Shown one piece after another: positions 33,821 to 45,154 of a stretch of 64,000 nucleotides of DNA. A program made the position numbers and the translations under genes. How positions within the stretch are numbered: position 1 is the stretch's first letter; every line of letters starts with the position of its first letter. The notes below the pieces were generated by a model. It did not search any database. It saw only the letters and a program-made list of their open reading frames with translations, and was not told the origin of the DNA. The DNA comes from Boswellia sacra (Eukaryota; Streptophyta; Magnoliopsida; Sapindales; Burseraceae). The stretch is from the NCBI GenBank assembly GCA_013180625.2, contig SNVD02013826.1, positions 22,263 through 86,262 of the forward strand, given 5' to 3'.

Positions 33821-34599
33821 GTACATCTTGCCTTGTTAAATGATCACCTCGTCTAACCCAAGCTATGATGGATATAAAACAAGGGTGTTAATACCATGCA
33901 TGCAGGCAGGTATGCATGATATGATGCATACTCATACAAAGGCATAAATAGACTTTCAGCCTTTTAACCATATTCCTTCCGGACATGTGAGGTCAAGTCT
34001 CTTTCCTAGGACTTTTGGTCTCATTCCCAAGTCATCATCATAGGATGTGGGAATGTGAAATTCTCTCTCCTAATTCTAGCATTCAAGTTGATGTTTGATT
34101 CTTCATGATTATTATAACATGACTCTCAATGTTATGATAACTTTAACTCATGACATATGCCCTTATTTTGTTCTTGTGGGTGTTTTGACATGTGACATTT
34201 GTTCATGGTTTCATGAGTTTTGAGTCAATGTTATTCTAATCATATGGAATTCACATCCACAGAAATGCATTTTAACATGGGTTTTGGATATTTATCATAG
34301 TGAAAATTTCTAGATTCATCTGCATGGGCTTGAGTCTCAAAGGTCTAATGGTCTGGTCTCTTTTGAGCAAGAGATGCCCCTTAGGCCGGTTTCTTTTTAT
34401 ACCAAGTCAATGGTATGTGCTCAAAGGTGGTGACATAAACATGAGTCATCTAAGGGTCGAATAGAGTCCAAGACCTCTCATGCCAATGCCACACGACTAA
34501 TTTAGGCAATTCATGCTGGTTGTGTGCAAACTGTGGTGATATAGGAAGTCAAAATAACAAAGTAAGTTATTATCATTTGGTATCCCAATTGGAATCAAC
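33821..34599 (-). other. 5' untranslated leader of element X
   Basis: Matches, in reverse, 47057-47787 of element L, including 'gcatgatatgatgcatac' and the 'gggaatgcgagattctctc'-like stretch. Long leaders between primer site and gag are usual in Tat elements. No conserved ORF was seen. Confidence 0.6.
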
Positions 34600-34603
34600 T
34601 TCT

Positions 34604-34626
34604 CATATCCCCAGTGGAGTCACCAG
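34604..34626 (-). promoter_or_regulatory. Primer-binding site of element X
   Basis: On the minus strand TGGTGACTCCACTGGGGAT follows the LTR end TTCACAC. The matching site in L is 47038-47055. I recall TGGCGACTCC-CTGGGGA from other plant Tat/Ogre elements; the tRNA was not verified. Confidence 0.6.
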
Positions 34627-36120
34627 TGTGAATAGGGCTTTCATCTCGTCAGAGTGTTTGCAATCACGACACTGTGTCAGAGCCTCGTTCAAGACTTAAG
34701 GGAACGTCTAGAGAATGGAGTCGCCATCCAATTATTCAATTGGGAATAAATGGGGGCAATCCGATCCCTCACTTCAAGACCTAAACTACCCTTCGAGAAG
34801 CTAGATATGAGCCACTCGCCTCGCCTGGATCTGAATTCAGCTCTACTAGGTTATACCAAATAAGAATAGCTTATATTGTTATACAGTCTGCTTAAATGGT
34901 TTGTTTTCTACAAACATTTTAATTTCATCTTCTTTGAGCATGTAAGGTGATTTTCGAACAACAACAGTTGTATATTCATACAAAGAAAGAGATAAAGATA
35001 ATAGAGTTACAATTTCCTTGTAAACATGTGGATAGGGGATAAGATTACATTGCTCTTCAGCAAATAAAGTAAATTAACTTCTAAACACTTCAAATATTCA
35101 ATGATATAAAATATTCCATACATAGCATATCCATCCAAATCATATATTCTAAGCGATCAATTCAAGATTTGATAAATAAGGAATTCCTCGCCACCATATG
35201 TGAGTCTATTTCATACTTATCAAGCCTCTTCATACATATTCATGTTGTTTATTTAACCATCTACTCATTTTAAGTAATGTTCTCTCTTCATCAATATGAG
35301 TCTACCATCACTTCATGATATCATACAATCATTCAATTATGGTATATTCATAAATGCATTCATAATAAATCAATCAAAATTCTAATTAAGGCCATAAACT
35401 GAAATCATGCCATTTCTTCGTAATATGATAATTATATCATGAAAATTCTACCTATTGCTATTCTAGCATAATTCAAGTGATAATTGTAATTCTAAATATG
35501 ACAATTATAGCCTAGATATGGCATTTCTAGCCTAATCAATCAATCAATATCAAACATGGCCATTCTAGCCTAACTCATATCAATCAAGTCTAAATCAACC
35601 AAAGTAATCATGGCAATTCCAACCAACCAAGGCAATTCCAACCAACCAAGGCAATTCCAACCAACCAAAGCAATTCTTGCCTATTCTATGCTATTTCCTA
35701 GCATGCTTAAAAAATACAAAATTTAAGGGTTTGGTTGGCTACAATTGACCGACTGTAGGTAGATTGTCGATCGACTGTCCTATAACGGTCGGCCCGTTGT
35801 AGTTTGCCAAAAGTTTTGCATTTTTTTCAATGCAGTCCCTTTTGACCTTTAGTTGTTCGATCTCATGTAACTCTTTGAGTTCAACTTCAATTTGCAATCC
35901 ATAAAATTCTATGAAAACTAGACATCTGTAGCTTCGCAATGATATATGATCATCATCAGATTCTTTCTGGATTAATTTCTGTGAATTTTCAAATTCATGT
36001 GTTGGTTTTCAAAGCTTTTAGTTAGTTTTTCCTCAGCTCTCTTCTTTTTTCTTCCCAAGTCATTTTTGTCATTCTTTTGCTTATCACTTATCATCAAGCC
36101 TAAAAAATCTAGTGTCTACA
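34627..36120 (-). repeat. LTR H, 5' LTR of element X
   Basis: Runs from TGTGAATAGGGCTTTCATC to ...AAAAAATCTAGTGTCTACA. It is 1,494 bp, about 400 bp shorter than LTR L because of a deletion near 35705 ('cctagcatgcttaaaaaatac' jumps to 'gggtttggttggc'), which removes the TATA region. A 17-bp tandem 'caaggcaattccaacca' is repeated at 35625-35670. Confidence 0.75.
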
Positions 36121-36125
36121 GTATG

Positions 36126-38788
36126 TCCCTATTCATGGCGTACTCCTTTCTACAAAAGGCTTTATATTTTTATTTATGTTTATGCATTTTTTATGTTTTT
36201 TTTAATCTATGTCTTTTATATTTGTACCTCTTTAATTTCTTTATTTTGCTTGTCTTTGATTTTATGCATTTAATTTATTATCTTCCTTATTGATTTGTTT
36301 TTTTCATTTATGTCTTTTATATTATGCATGTTTATTTGTGTTTTAAATATATGTTTATTTATTTATTTATGTCTCTTTTATTATGCATGCCTTTATTCTT
36401 TATGCTTTAATTATGCTTTCATTTTATGCATTTATTTTATGTTTTTTACTTTATGTATTTATGCATGCTTTCTACTTCTTCTTCTATATCTTTCTCTTCT
36501 TCTTTGATGGTTTGATGGGAGGCTAGGATCTCCATGCTAAAAAGCTTTTCTAAGCCTATCTTGTGAAAACCTCAAGGGAAAGTGTAAGTACTGAAGAGTC
36601 GCTTATGGTTTTAAGCCTGACGATGATAACTAGAAGCCACGTCACCAGAGCTGAGGACCAAAAACGAAGGAGAAAGGAGTTACGGTTTCAAGCCTAAGGC
36701 ATGTGCCAACACAAACTGGGGCAAGCCAATTGTTTCCTGCGTGTACTATTTCTTTATGGCGTGTGCCACTACTTGTTAGCATGCGCTAGTTAAATTAGTG
36801 TGTGATAGTTGTGCTACAGTATATTAAAAACCCATTTTATGAGGTAGTGGGAAGGAGCAACCATTCTAGGAGTTCGTGCCTTACTGTATTTCAATTTCGA
36901 TAAGCCTTAAACACTATTTCCTTCCCTTTTATTGACTTGAGTAAGCTTTTGAGCCTTTTCTTTGTGAGTTTTGTACATTCCGTCCCCGTTTTGACATTTT
37001 GCTAAGGTTGAGGGCAAGGAATGCATTGCCACACCTTTTTTTATGATTATATGCATGGTTCCCTTATGTTTTTATGTTTCACTATGTTTTTTGTTTGATA
37101 TATCTGATCTCCATGAGTTTTTATGCACTTTTTGAGTATGGATCCTACTAATATTTCTTGGCATGCTTTGTTTTATTATTTTGTAGTCAAAATATGATTA
37201 TATGAGTATTTTTTAATGTAACTGTTATATTTATTTCGAATTTTAATGTTCTAATATGATTTTTGTTACTCTAGTACATTTTTATGTCATACACTCAAGG
37301 ATGCATGCTAGGTTTAGAACTACTTTGCTTCTTTGATAATATACATGTATTTTTATTTGTTTTATGAAGTTTTTATGCATGGAATAATATGAAGAGTTGG
37401 TTGTCCATGTTAAGTTTGTTTGTTGATAAGTTTTCAATTTAGTTCATGTGATGATAATGATGCTTGTAGTCAGTGTAAGCATGTTTATAGGTCTATAATC
37501 ATTTTAACTTTCATTTGCATGACTAATATATTAAAAAAAGTGGGCTGTTTTAATATGTTTGTTTGCCATGCCATGTTATATGCTATTTACATGATTTATA
37601 TCGTTTCAGTGAGTTAGCAATGCCTGCTAGTGAAGTAGGAAGGAAAACGTTTGCATGCTTGGTTAGTTCTCTTTTGATTCATTCCTTATTTTGATGATAA
37701 ATTTTCATGTTGATGCTTGATTGTTATAATTGTATTAATGACAACTGCTTTGAGGAAGTTGGTGGAAATGAGAGCAAGTGAGTAGCAAGTGGCCTCGTGT
37801 TGTTCGTGAGGTACTCGTTACTCATGTTGCTGACTTACGTAGAATAAGATGATTCCAAGATGTCGATGGTATGTGGACTCGCATTGATGGTGAGGGGCTT
37901 ACCTTGAAAATTTGAAGATCGGTTGGACGAATTAGTGGTATTGGATAAGGGTAGACCCATATACATTGGTGGGAACCTATCCGCGGATATGGTGAACGCA
38001 GGATAAACTCACCTTGGGAGTTAATCTTGTCCATGGATTTATTCCAAAGATTATGAGGCAAATATCTTGGTTGCATTATTCATGTTTATTTATTATTTGA
38101 TATATTGCATGTTTAGTTTATTTTCATTACTACGGGTTGTTTTATTCACTTGTTTATGTTATTTCATGCTTTATAATTAAATGTTTATTCTTTACTTTCT
38201 TCTATGCGCTTATTGCTATTTATTTTCCATGCTTATTTTATTTGTTGGGATACTTATTTGATCATTATGCTTTTTATGTGTCATTTACTATTTATCCACT
38301 TTTTTTTTTTTAATAAGAACTATTGTAATCCTCTCCCATTTCCCCATGTTTGCAAGGACATTGTAATATATTTTCCTCCCTCCTTTCTTTATATGTTATA
38401 ACTGCTTCGATTTATATCACCTCACATGTTTAATCAAGATTGAAATTGGGTAATGCATGACCAAAATGAACCAAATGAAGTGGACTATAATGACAAAACA
38501 AGACATTCTAATTTGGTATACCCTATTAGACGCCAGACATCTTGTTTAGGCAGGCCTAAGGTTCGTACCTAACTTCTAAAACCGTCTTTAAAGGGATGAG
38601 GGTAGTTTAGGTTTTGAAGCAAGGGATTAGATTACCCTTATTCAGTGTCCCAATACAAAACTGGGTGGCAACTCCATCATTTTTTTGGATTAGCCTCCAT
38701 GGCTAATTCGTGTTCCATTAAGCCTTGAAGAGGCTAACTTAGTGTCATGTTCACAATCGCTTGGAGTGGGATGAAAGCCCCGCTCACA
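36126..38788 (+). repeat. LTR I of element I, right part
   Basis: After the gtatg duplication it continues LTR I to the terminus GGATGAAAGCCCCGCTCACA. The last 460 bp (from 'attgtaatcctctcccatttcccc', 38325) align with the last 460 bp of LTR L. The preceding 2.2 kb is T-rich, with 'ttttatgcatttattttatg' repeats, and is much longer than the same part of other TatW LTRs. So LTR I is either a larger subfamily or has an unrecognised insertion. Phe/Leu/Tyr-rich open frames at 35997-36507 come from this T-rich sequence. Confidence 0.5.
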
Positions 38789-38994
38789 CCACCTAGGTTA
38801 ATTCATTTTAGTCATACATTTATTTGTATAGACATGTGAGGTGACAAAAGCCAAAACAGTTATATTTCAACAAAAAAGGAGGAGAAGAATAGATTACAAT
38901 TCTTTAAAAACATAGGAGAAAAAGGAAAGAGGATTAGAACAAGTTCATAATAAAATGTGCATAAAAATGAAGAAAATAAAATACTTATAAACAA
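38789..38994 (-). repeat. LTR fragment J, reversed
   Basis: 'acatgtgaggtgacaaaagcc' through 'aaggaggagaagaatagattac' is the reverse complement of the 38330-38430 part of LTR I. It directly follows the LTR I end, making an inverted pair. Confidence 0.6.
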
Positions 38995-40913
38995 TGGACT
39001 TTTGGAGCTTGATGATGAAATATGGCTGCATGTTGAAGAAAATGGAATGACCAAATTGCCCTTGAAGGAAAAGAAAGGTGTGCTAAGGTGAAGAACCAAA
39101 AAGCTTGAAAAACTGACTTTCAATTTTGAAAATTCATAGAAATTAATCTAGAAAGAATTTGATAATAACCATACACCGTTGTGAAGCTATAGATGTCTAA
39201 TTTTTACAAAATTTTATGTTTTATAAATCAGACTTGAATTTAAGAAGTTACATGCAATCGAATAAGTAGAGGTCAGGAAAAATCAACATGAAAATGGCAT
39301 GAATCATCGGTGGAGGAGAACCACTGGCTGGGTTGGTGGTTCATCCACAGCCGGCCGGCTATCCCCCTTGAACTTTTGGAAATTCTCATTTACAATCTTC
39401 CTTTCTTGATTTTTCCTTCATTTTTTTTCAACTTGGCCCTCACTTATTTAAACACCCCCTTGGCTCACTTTTGAAGGCATTAAGAAATCTCTTCTCCCCC
39501 TCGAGGATACACTTGTGAGAATTCTAAGGAGTCCTTTTCTACTTTAATATTTTTCGGGCATTTTTAATGCTCTAAACCTAGAAAGTATATGTCCTGAAAG
39601 TAGTTCTTTCTTCTTCCTCCTCTTTTCTTTATTTTTCTTATTTAGAATAAGCATGTTTAGGTTTATTTTTGCTTCAAATGAGTATGTGTAGGATTTATTT
39701 TGATGCTTTGTAATGTGATCATGGTTTTATAGAATTACTTAATCCTTTCTTTGTTTTGAAGATGGATAAGTGTGTCAAGGTTAGTTCGCTATCCCTTTCT
39801 TATTTAGAATCATGATTAGGATTTTATTTGATGTTTAAAATCATGTTTAAGAGCACATATCTTAGAATCATACTTAAGAGCACATGATTAGAATCACGCT
39901 AGGTATCAAACTTATGAATGTTTTAAAGTATGCTAGGAAATAGTATAATTACGCAAGAATTGCCATGTTTGTCAGGCATTGGGTTAGAATAGCCATGTTT
40001 TGCCATAATTGATGTAGTTAGGCTAGAAATGTCATGTTTAGGCTAGAATTGCTATATTTTGCTACGATTGCTATAACTAGCTAGCAATGCCATATTTAGG
40101 TAGAATTACCATGATAGAAGTTATCAAATTAGGAAGAATTGCCATGATTAAGTTGATGGCTTTGTCTAGAATTTTAATTGATTGATTATAATAATTCTTA
40201 TGTATATGCCATGATTAGAATGTTGATTGAATGATGCCATGAAGTGGTGGTGGACTCACATTTGATGGTGAAAGACCATCACTAAGAATGAGTGATTGAA
40301 TGAATATGCATGAAGAGGCTTGATAAGTATTGAATAGACTCACATATAGTAGTGAGAAATTCTTTATTTATTGAGTCTCAAATTATTGTTAAATTTGAAT
40401 GTATGGTTTGCATGAATATGCTATGAATGGAGTGTTTTCTATGATTGAATATTAGAAATGTTTAGAAATACTTTAATTTATTTATTGAAGAATAAACGAA
40501 TGTAATCCTATCCCCTACCTCCTCACCTCTTTCTATGTATGAATATACACTATTTTGGTTGAATACACGTCACATGATGGAGGAAGATAAAATGAACAAT
40601 GTGTGCCTAAAATGAACAACATCAAGTAGGCTATATAACAACTTGAGCTATTTTTATTTGGTATACCCTAGTGGAGGCCGGATCTATATCCTGGCAGGCT
40701 AAAGGCTCATACCTAGCTTTTTGAACCTATTGTTAAAGGGACAAGGGTAGTTTAAGTTCCAAAACGAGCGATCAGATTGCCATCATCTATGTTTCCAATA
40801 GAAAATTAGGTGGTGACTCCATTCTCCAGACATGCTCATAGCTTATTTGTATTCTTTTAAGTCTTGAAAGAGGCGTTGACATAGTGTCGTAGTCACAAAT
40901 GCTCTGGTGTTAT
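38995..40913 (+). repeat. LTR K, missing both termini
   Basis: Starts 'TGGACTTTTGGAGCTTGATGATG', lacking about 10 bp of the normal terminus. It runs in TatW order to 'cgtagtcacaaatgctctggtg', 20-30 bp before the expected end. The TATA region reads tatttaaa (near 39445), a weakened form of TATATAAA. Confidence 0.65.
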
Positions 40914-41137
40914 GAAGAAATTTCCTAAGAATTTGGACAAGCTACAAGGAATGATTGAGAAGAAGGGCTTAGAAAGAGTAAGAGATCTAGCATTATAACA
41001 TGCATACAAGCATTGCATGCATCATATCATATATACATGCATAGCATGCATGGCATTAACACATTTGTTTTACAGCCATTATAGCTTAGGTTAGATGAGG
41101 CAGTCATTTAACAAGATAAGAGGAACCAGCCGTTGAA

Positions 41138-42703
41138 ATGACTACACCTGACAACAATGTTGAGATGACATAAATGTGGGTTGACATTATTGCAATCCAA
41201 CAACAGTTGGCCTAACTTGTGGTGTTCATGCAAAATGTGCCTAACCAAGCAAATCAACCATCGCTAGGTGGATATGGTGGTGATTAGGGTGAGACTAGCC
41301 AATGAAGAGATAGGGGAAAGACGCCAACTGTCCAAGAAAAACCTAAATTGATCATGTAGTTGGTCAAAGACGTGGAGAAGTTGCAGTCACTCTTGAAGAA
41401 AAAAGGGCTAAAAGAGGTAAAAGATTTGGCAGACATTCCATTGGTTAGAGATAGTGACCTACCATCGAAGTTTCATATGCCTAACACTCAAGTTCAATGG
41501 AATGGGTAATCCAAAGATCCATTTTAGACAGTATGCCGCTGTCATTGGTGCCACTGGTTTATCGAAGGAATACATCTTGAAGTACTTCATTTTGTCATTA
41601 GAAGATGATGCAGTCGTGTGGCATCATGACTTGCCTAAGAGAGATCAAGAAGATTGGCAAGAGTTGTCTGAACAGTTTGTTGAATAGTATCGCTATAATA
41701 CCCAAGTGAGAGTAACCTTGAGCGATTTAGAGACAATTCACCAAAAGCCCAATGAGACCTTTACTAAATACTTGGTCTGTTAGAGGGCCAAAGCTACCAA
41801 GATGACCACAAAGCACACGGAGAAGGACCAAGTCCGTACGGTGATCAATAGGGTCCATTCTTTCATTAGAAATAGGCTTGTAGGCTTTCCTATTAAGACC
41901 TTTGAAGACTTGTATGATTTGGAAATTCAAATACAAGATTTAGAGGTTAGGCAGAAGGGAAGCAACAATAAATACCCTCGAAGAAATCAGGAGCATATCA
42001 TTAGGCTGGTGGGTCTAGTACGAAGAACGTTGAGGTAAAGGCAGTCGCTTAATAACAAAAGTTCAGTGGATTAGGGAGATATTTGTCTAAGATCTTTAAC
42101 AAATTCAGAACTGAAGGGGTTTTGTAGCTATTGTTGCTAAGAGAGCTTCCAAATCCAGAATTAGAGGTATCATAAGGAGTGTGATTTCCACCAAGTGACT
42201 GATCACAAGACCGATGATTGTACTCGTCTTCGCCATAAGATCCAAGATTTGATTGACAAAGGTTAGATTCTCGATCTAGAGCTAAAAGAGCCTAACAAAA
42301 AAAGCAACCTATTGCCCAATTATAACAGGGTTCCACCTTCATCAACCAACATGATTAGATCAAGCTTGGTCGAAGAGTAAGTAATGACTCTTTGGAAAAA
42401 AAGAGTAGATCAAGCTAGGCCGAGAGGGCCCAAAAAAGATAAAAAGTGAAGCTTGAAGGGTTCGTTAGAAATATGGCCACACAGAATAAGACCAAGGAGG
42501 AAAAGTCCAAGGAAGAAGAGCCTAAGGAGATCATTAAGAGCATAGACGAAGAGTCCATTCCCTTAGCGGCCTAGATTTTCATCAAGAAGGGTGGATGGTC
42601 CATCATTACAGTGAAAGGGTTAAACAAAGCTTGGAGCCCAAGTTTGTACACCTCAGTGATCTTAAGGAAAAAAAAATGAAGAAGAAAAGGTGGAAGATGA
42701 AGA
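41138..42703 (+). pseudogene. gag of element K (Tat type)
   Basis: ATG at 41138 opens 'MTTPDNNVEMT'. After a frameshift near 41490 the best part is 41494-42037: 'FNGMGNPKIHFRQYAAVIGA', 'EYILKYFILSLEDDAVVWHH', 'SDLETIHQKPNETFTKYL' and 'RTVINRVHSFIRNRLVGF'. The zinc knuckle is C-x2-H-x4-H-x4-C (CDFHQVTDHKTDDC), with the adjoining 'LRHKIQDLIDKG' helix. More frameshifts occur after 42050. Gag would form the particle that packages element RNA. Stops in the open parts are mostly TAG or TAA where sister copies have Gln or Trp. Confidence 0.75.
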
Positions 42704-43060
42704 TATAATAACCCAGTACCAAATCTGAATACTTTAAAACTGCAAAATAGCCTTCGAGAACAAGATCTTGTGAGCACAGGCTCCAAAATTTTGATTTGTT
42801 TTCTCAACACTTCAGTTCCTAGGTATGTTTGAAAACTACCTGAGCGAGACGCGTAGGCATCTTAAAATCATTGGACTAGGTTGGATGAACAGTGCCCACG
42901 AACAATAGTCGATGAACAATACTTCGTAAATAGTAACCAATGAGTAGTATTCTGTGAACAGTTTGGTGAATAGTAATTACATGAATAGATCAACATACAA
43001 TACTTCATGAACAATGATTGGTACAATATCGATGAATAGTAACTACGTGAACAGTACTAG
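42704..43060 (+). repeat. LTR-like fragment with 'gaacagta' repeats
   Basis: Begins TATAATAACCCAGTACC, like the TGTAATAACCCGGTACC start of some plant Ty3/gypsy LTRs. It then has many degenerate 'gtgaacagtacttcatgaatagta' units (42890-43060). It sits between gag of K and the copia LTR. The family was not settled. Confidence 0.4.
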
Positions 43061-44554
43061 TGATGGCTTGTTCCTTGTTCACAAAAAACTATTACAACAC
43101 TAACCTAATTCATCTTTTGTATCTTTGTTAATCCTTGTCCCATTTTCACAAGTAAACCTAATCCTATTAGGCTTAGTCTAACTAATTTTTTGGGCTTCTA
43201 GAGCTAGTAGTCCTAGTTGTATAAAAACTTAATCTCATTAAGTCTTTAATTGGACTTTTAACACTTAATTAGGTCAAAACCAATTTTGTGTAGGCTTTTA
43301 ATTAATCACATTATGTATAAGCCCATTACTCTAATTAATTGAATTGGCCCAAATATTCTATTATTTAATTAATCAAATTAATTAAATAATAAGCCCATTT
43401 ACTAGTAAAATATATATAATTTAATACCTAGGTTTTATTCTTTAATGAACCTAATTAAATTAAATAATTAATTTATCAAGTCCAATCCTTGTTCGTACAA
43501 TTTATATTATTTACCTAGGGGACCTTGATGGACATATTTAATTACAAGCTCTAATCAGTTTAACCTAATCTCCTGTTATCTCATAACTGTTATGGGTCCC
43601 ACCTATCAACTTTGTTATACTCTACTATAGGTTAAAGCTGCGCTCTTGAATTAAATACTTTTTACAAAAAGCCTAATAATTTAATCTAATTAAATTATTT
43701 CTTTTAAGTCTTATCCATTGAGCATCATGTTTACATAACTACCCTTCATGGAATATCATAATTGAAGCTAGTTGCGATTTATCATATTACATCTCCAATT
43801 ATATCTTGAGCCCTTGATACCAGTTTTATACCATTTAAATGAGTTGAGATTTATTAAAATAAATCTCATTTTAATGAACCACTTTCATTAAACACTCGAC
43901 CAAGATTCTCTCAAATAAAACCTCATAAAACCATCGAAGTGGTATTCTGCAATCCTTTTGGAGTCATGAGTTTCATATCTATAGTAAAGTGTCTATTAGC
44001 ATATAGATCTTATAATCCCAACTAGCCAAAGTATTAACCTTACTCTTTTAGATCTCACTTTTTATTCTAGTCAAAGAACATAGCCTATATACTAAAGGTA
44101 CACTACCTACTCAGGATTAAGGTAGGAATGCCTTTACTGCTCAGTGCAGAAATTCACATTCAGTCACGATATTTCTAGCAAATGGATAATTTTTACGTGG
44201 TTTGTGTGCAATGCATTCATAATGATCAAGTGTCTTTATCTTGAAGTCTCTACTTCAAATGGTTAGAGACTTTACCATTTTTCTATTGAAGACAAACGAC
44301 ACAACAACTTTGTCCAAACAAAGCACCCAACTTTTGTCTATAGTTCATGAACTAGTTTTGAGCTATGACAAAGTTCTATGTCTCAGATATATCTAATATA
44401 TATAGAAACTTTATCATTGTACAAGCTTTGGAATCTTTAGTCATTGATATAGTCACACTTGGGTAGTTTATAAATAATAACTTTTATTCAATTACAACAA
44501 TAATGTTTACATATTACATAAAAACATCCATACTCTTATTGCATATCTCTAACA
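43061..44554 (-). repeat. 3' LTR of the copia remnant
   Basis: The terminus on the minus strand is TGTTAGAGATATGCAATAAG, next to the polypurine tract. The element's strand carries 'gagacatagaactttgtcatagc' and related phrases typical of one group of plant copia LTRs. The far end is uncertain. Confidence 0.55.
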
Positions 44555-44573
44555 ATCTCCCACTTGCCCTTAG
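44555..44573 (-). promoter_or_regulatory. Polypurine tract of the copia remnant
   Basis: On the minus strand, TAAGGGCAAGTGGGAGAT precedes the LTR start TGTTAG, the standard copia arrangement. Confidence 0.8.
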
Positions 44574-45154
44574 AGTATGTGAGAAATATTTGTACATCTC
44601 TATGCTGCACTATCTCTTGTATGAGGTGGTATTTCCTTTTTACATGCTTTTCACTTTTATGGTTTCTAGGTTCCTTAGAATTAGTCACTGCCCTACTATT
44701 ATCACAATAAAGTTTAATGACTTTTTCTCCATTTAGAACAACTTCCAAATCCATAAGGAACTTATAGAGCCAAATAGCTTCCTTAGCTGCTTCACAAGCT
44801 GCTACATACTCCATGGTGGAATCAGCAATGCTTGATTGCTTGATACTTCTTTATAGCTCTACTACCCAAAGTGAAAACAGATCATAAGGTGGACTTTTTA
44901 GAGTCTGGATCAGATTAAAAATCTGAATTCGTATATCCAACTAGAGTCAGATCATACCATAATATACAAACAAATATTCCTTTGTCCTACGAAGATACTT
45001 AATACATGCTTTACTACAACCTAATGTTCATGAACAAGATTTGACTAGTATTCACTAATAACTCCCATTGTATAGCAAATATCTAGCATAGTACTCAGGA
45101 TTACATATATATGACTCCCAACAGTAGAGGTATATAGTTCCTATCTTATCTCTT
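44574..45154 (-). pseudogene. Copia RT-RNase H C-terminal fragment
   Basis: The minus strand from 44814 reads 'MEYVAACEAAKEAIWLYKFL', then 'LYCDNSRAVTNSKEP' and 'KHVKRKYHLIQEIVQHRDV', the hallmark end of copia RNase H (catalytic Asp in YCDNS, and the E of the 'AACEAAKEA' helix). After 'HRDV' it joins straight to 'YSKGKWEIV', just before the polypurine tract. The usual 'ADxFTK' end is therefore lost in a deletion of roughly 130 bp. Upstream (44815-45154) the frame is broken and only traces of RT/RNase H remain. Confidence 0.8.

Larger units (their letters stand above)
6588..36120 (-). mobile_element. TatW element X, minus strand, inserted in LTR I
   Basis: Its 3' LTR (A) is on the left, its 5' LTR (H) on the right, and primer site and gag start lie inside H. 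The 5-bp flanks are atatg (6583-6587) and gtatg (36121-36125), matching at 4 of 5 bases. The interior is interrupted by block Y at 15875-33408. Without Y, the interior is about 6.6 kb: gag, then roughly 4.7 kb of noncoding DNA with minisatellites. No protease, RT, RNase H or integrase was found, so X looks non-autonomous or internally deleted. Confidence 0.7.
38995..42703 (+). mobile_element. TatW element K (5' LTR, leader and gag)
   Basis: LTR K is followed by a leader containing 'gcatgcatcatatcatatatac' and gag. The 3' part is replaced at 42704 by other LTR sequences. The junction from LTR to leader near 40914 lacks the last part of the LTR and the primer site, so it has suffered a deletion. 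Confidence 0.65.
43061..45154 (-). mobile_element. Ty1/copia 3' remnant (LTR plus RNase H end)
   Basis: On the minus strand the order is decayed RT-RNase H (45154 to 44574), polypurine tract (44573-44555), then LTR (44554 to about 43061). The right side is cut by LTR L at 45155. The left LTR end is inferred from a TG at 43061. Confidence 0.65.

Noticed and set aside
35997..36507. Two adjoining Phe/Leu/Tyr/Cys-rich frames that look like membrane proteins
   Set aside because: They lie in a T-rich, 'tttatgcatttattt'-repetitive part of LTR I and the X end. Hydrophobicity follows from T richness; there is no conserved domain or codon signal.
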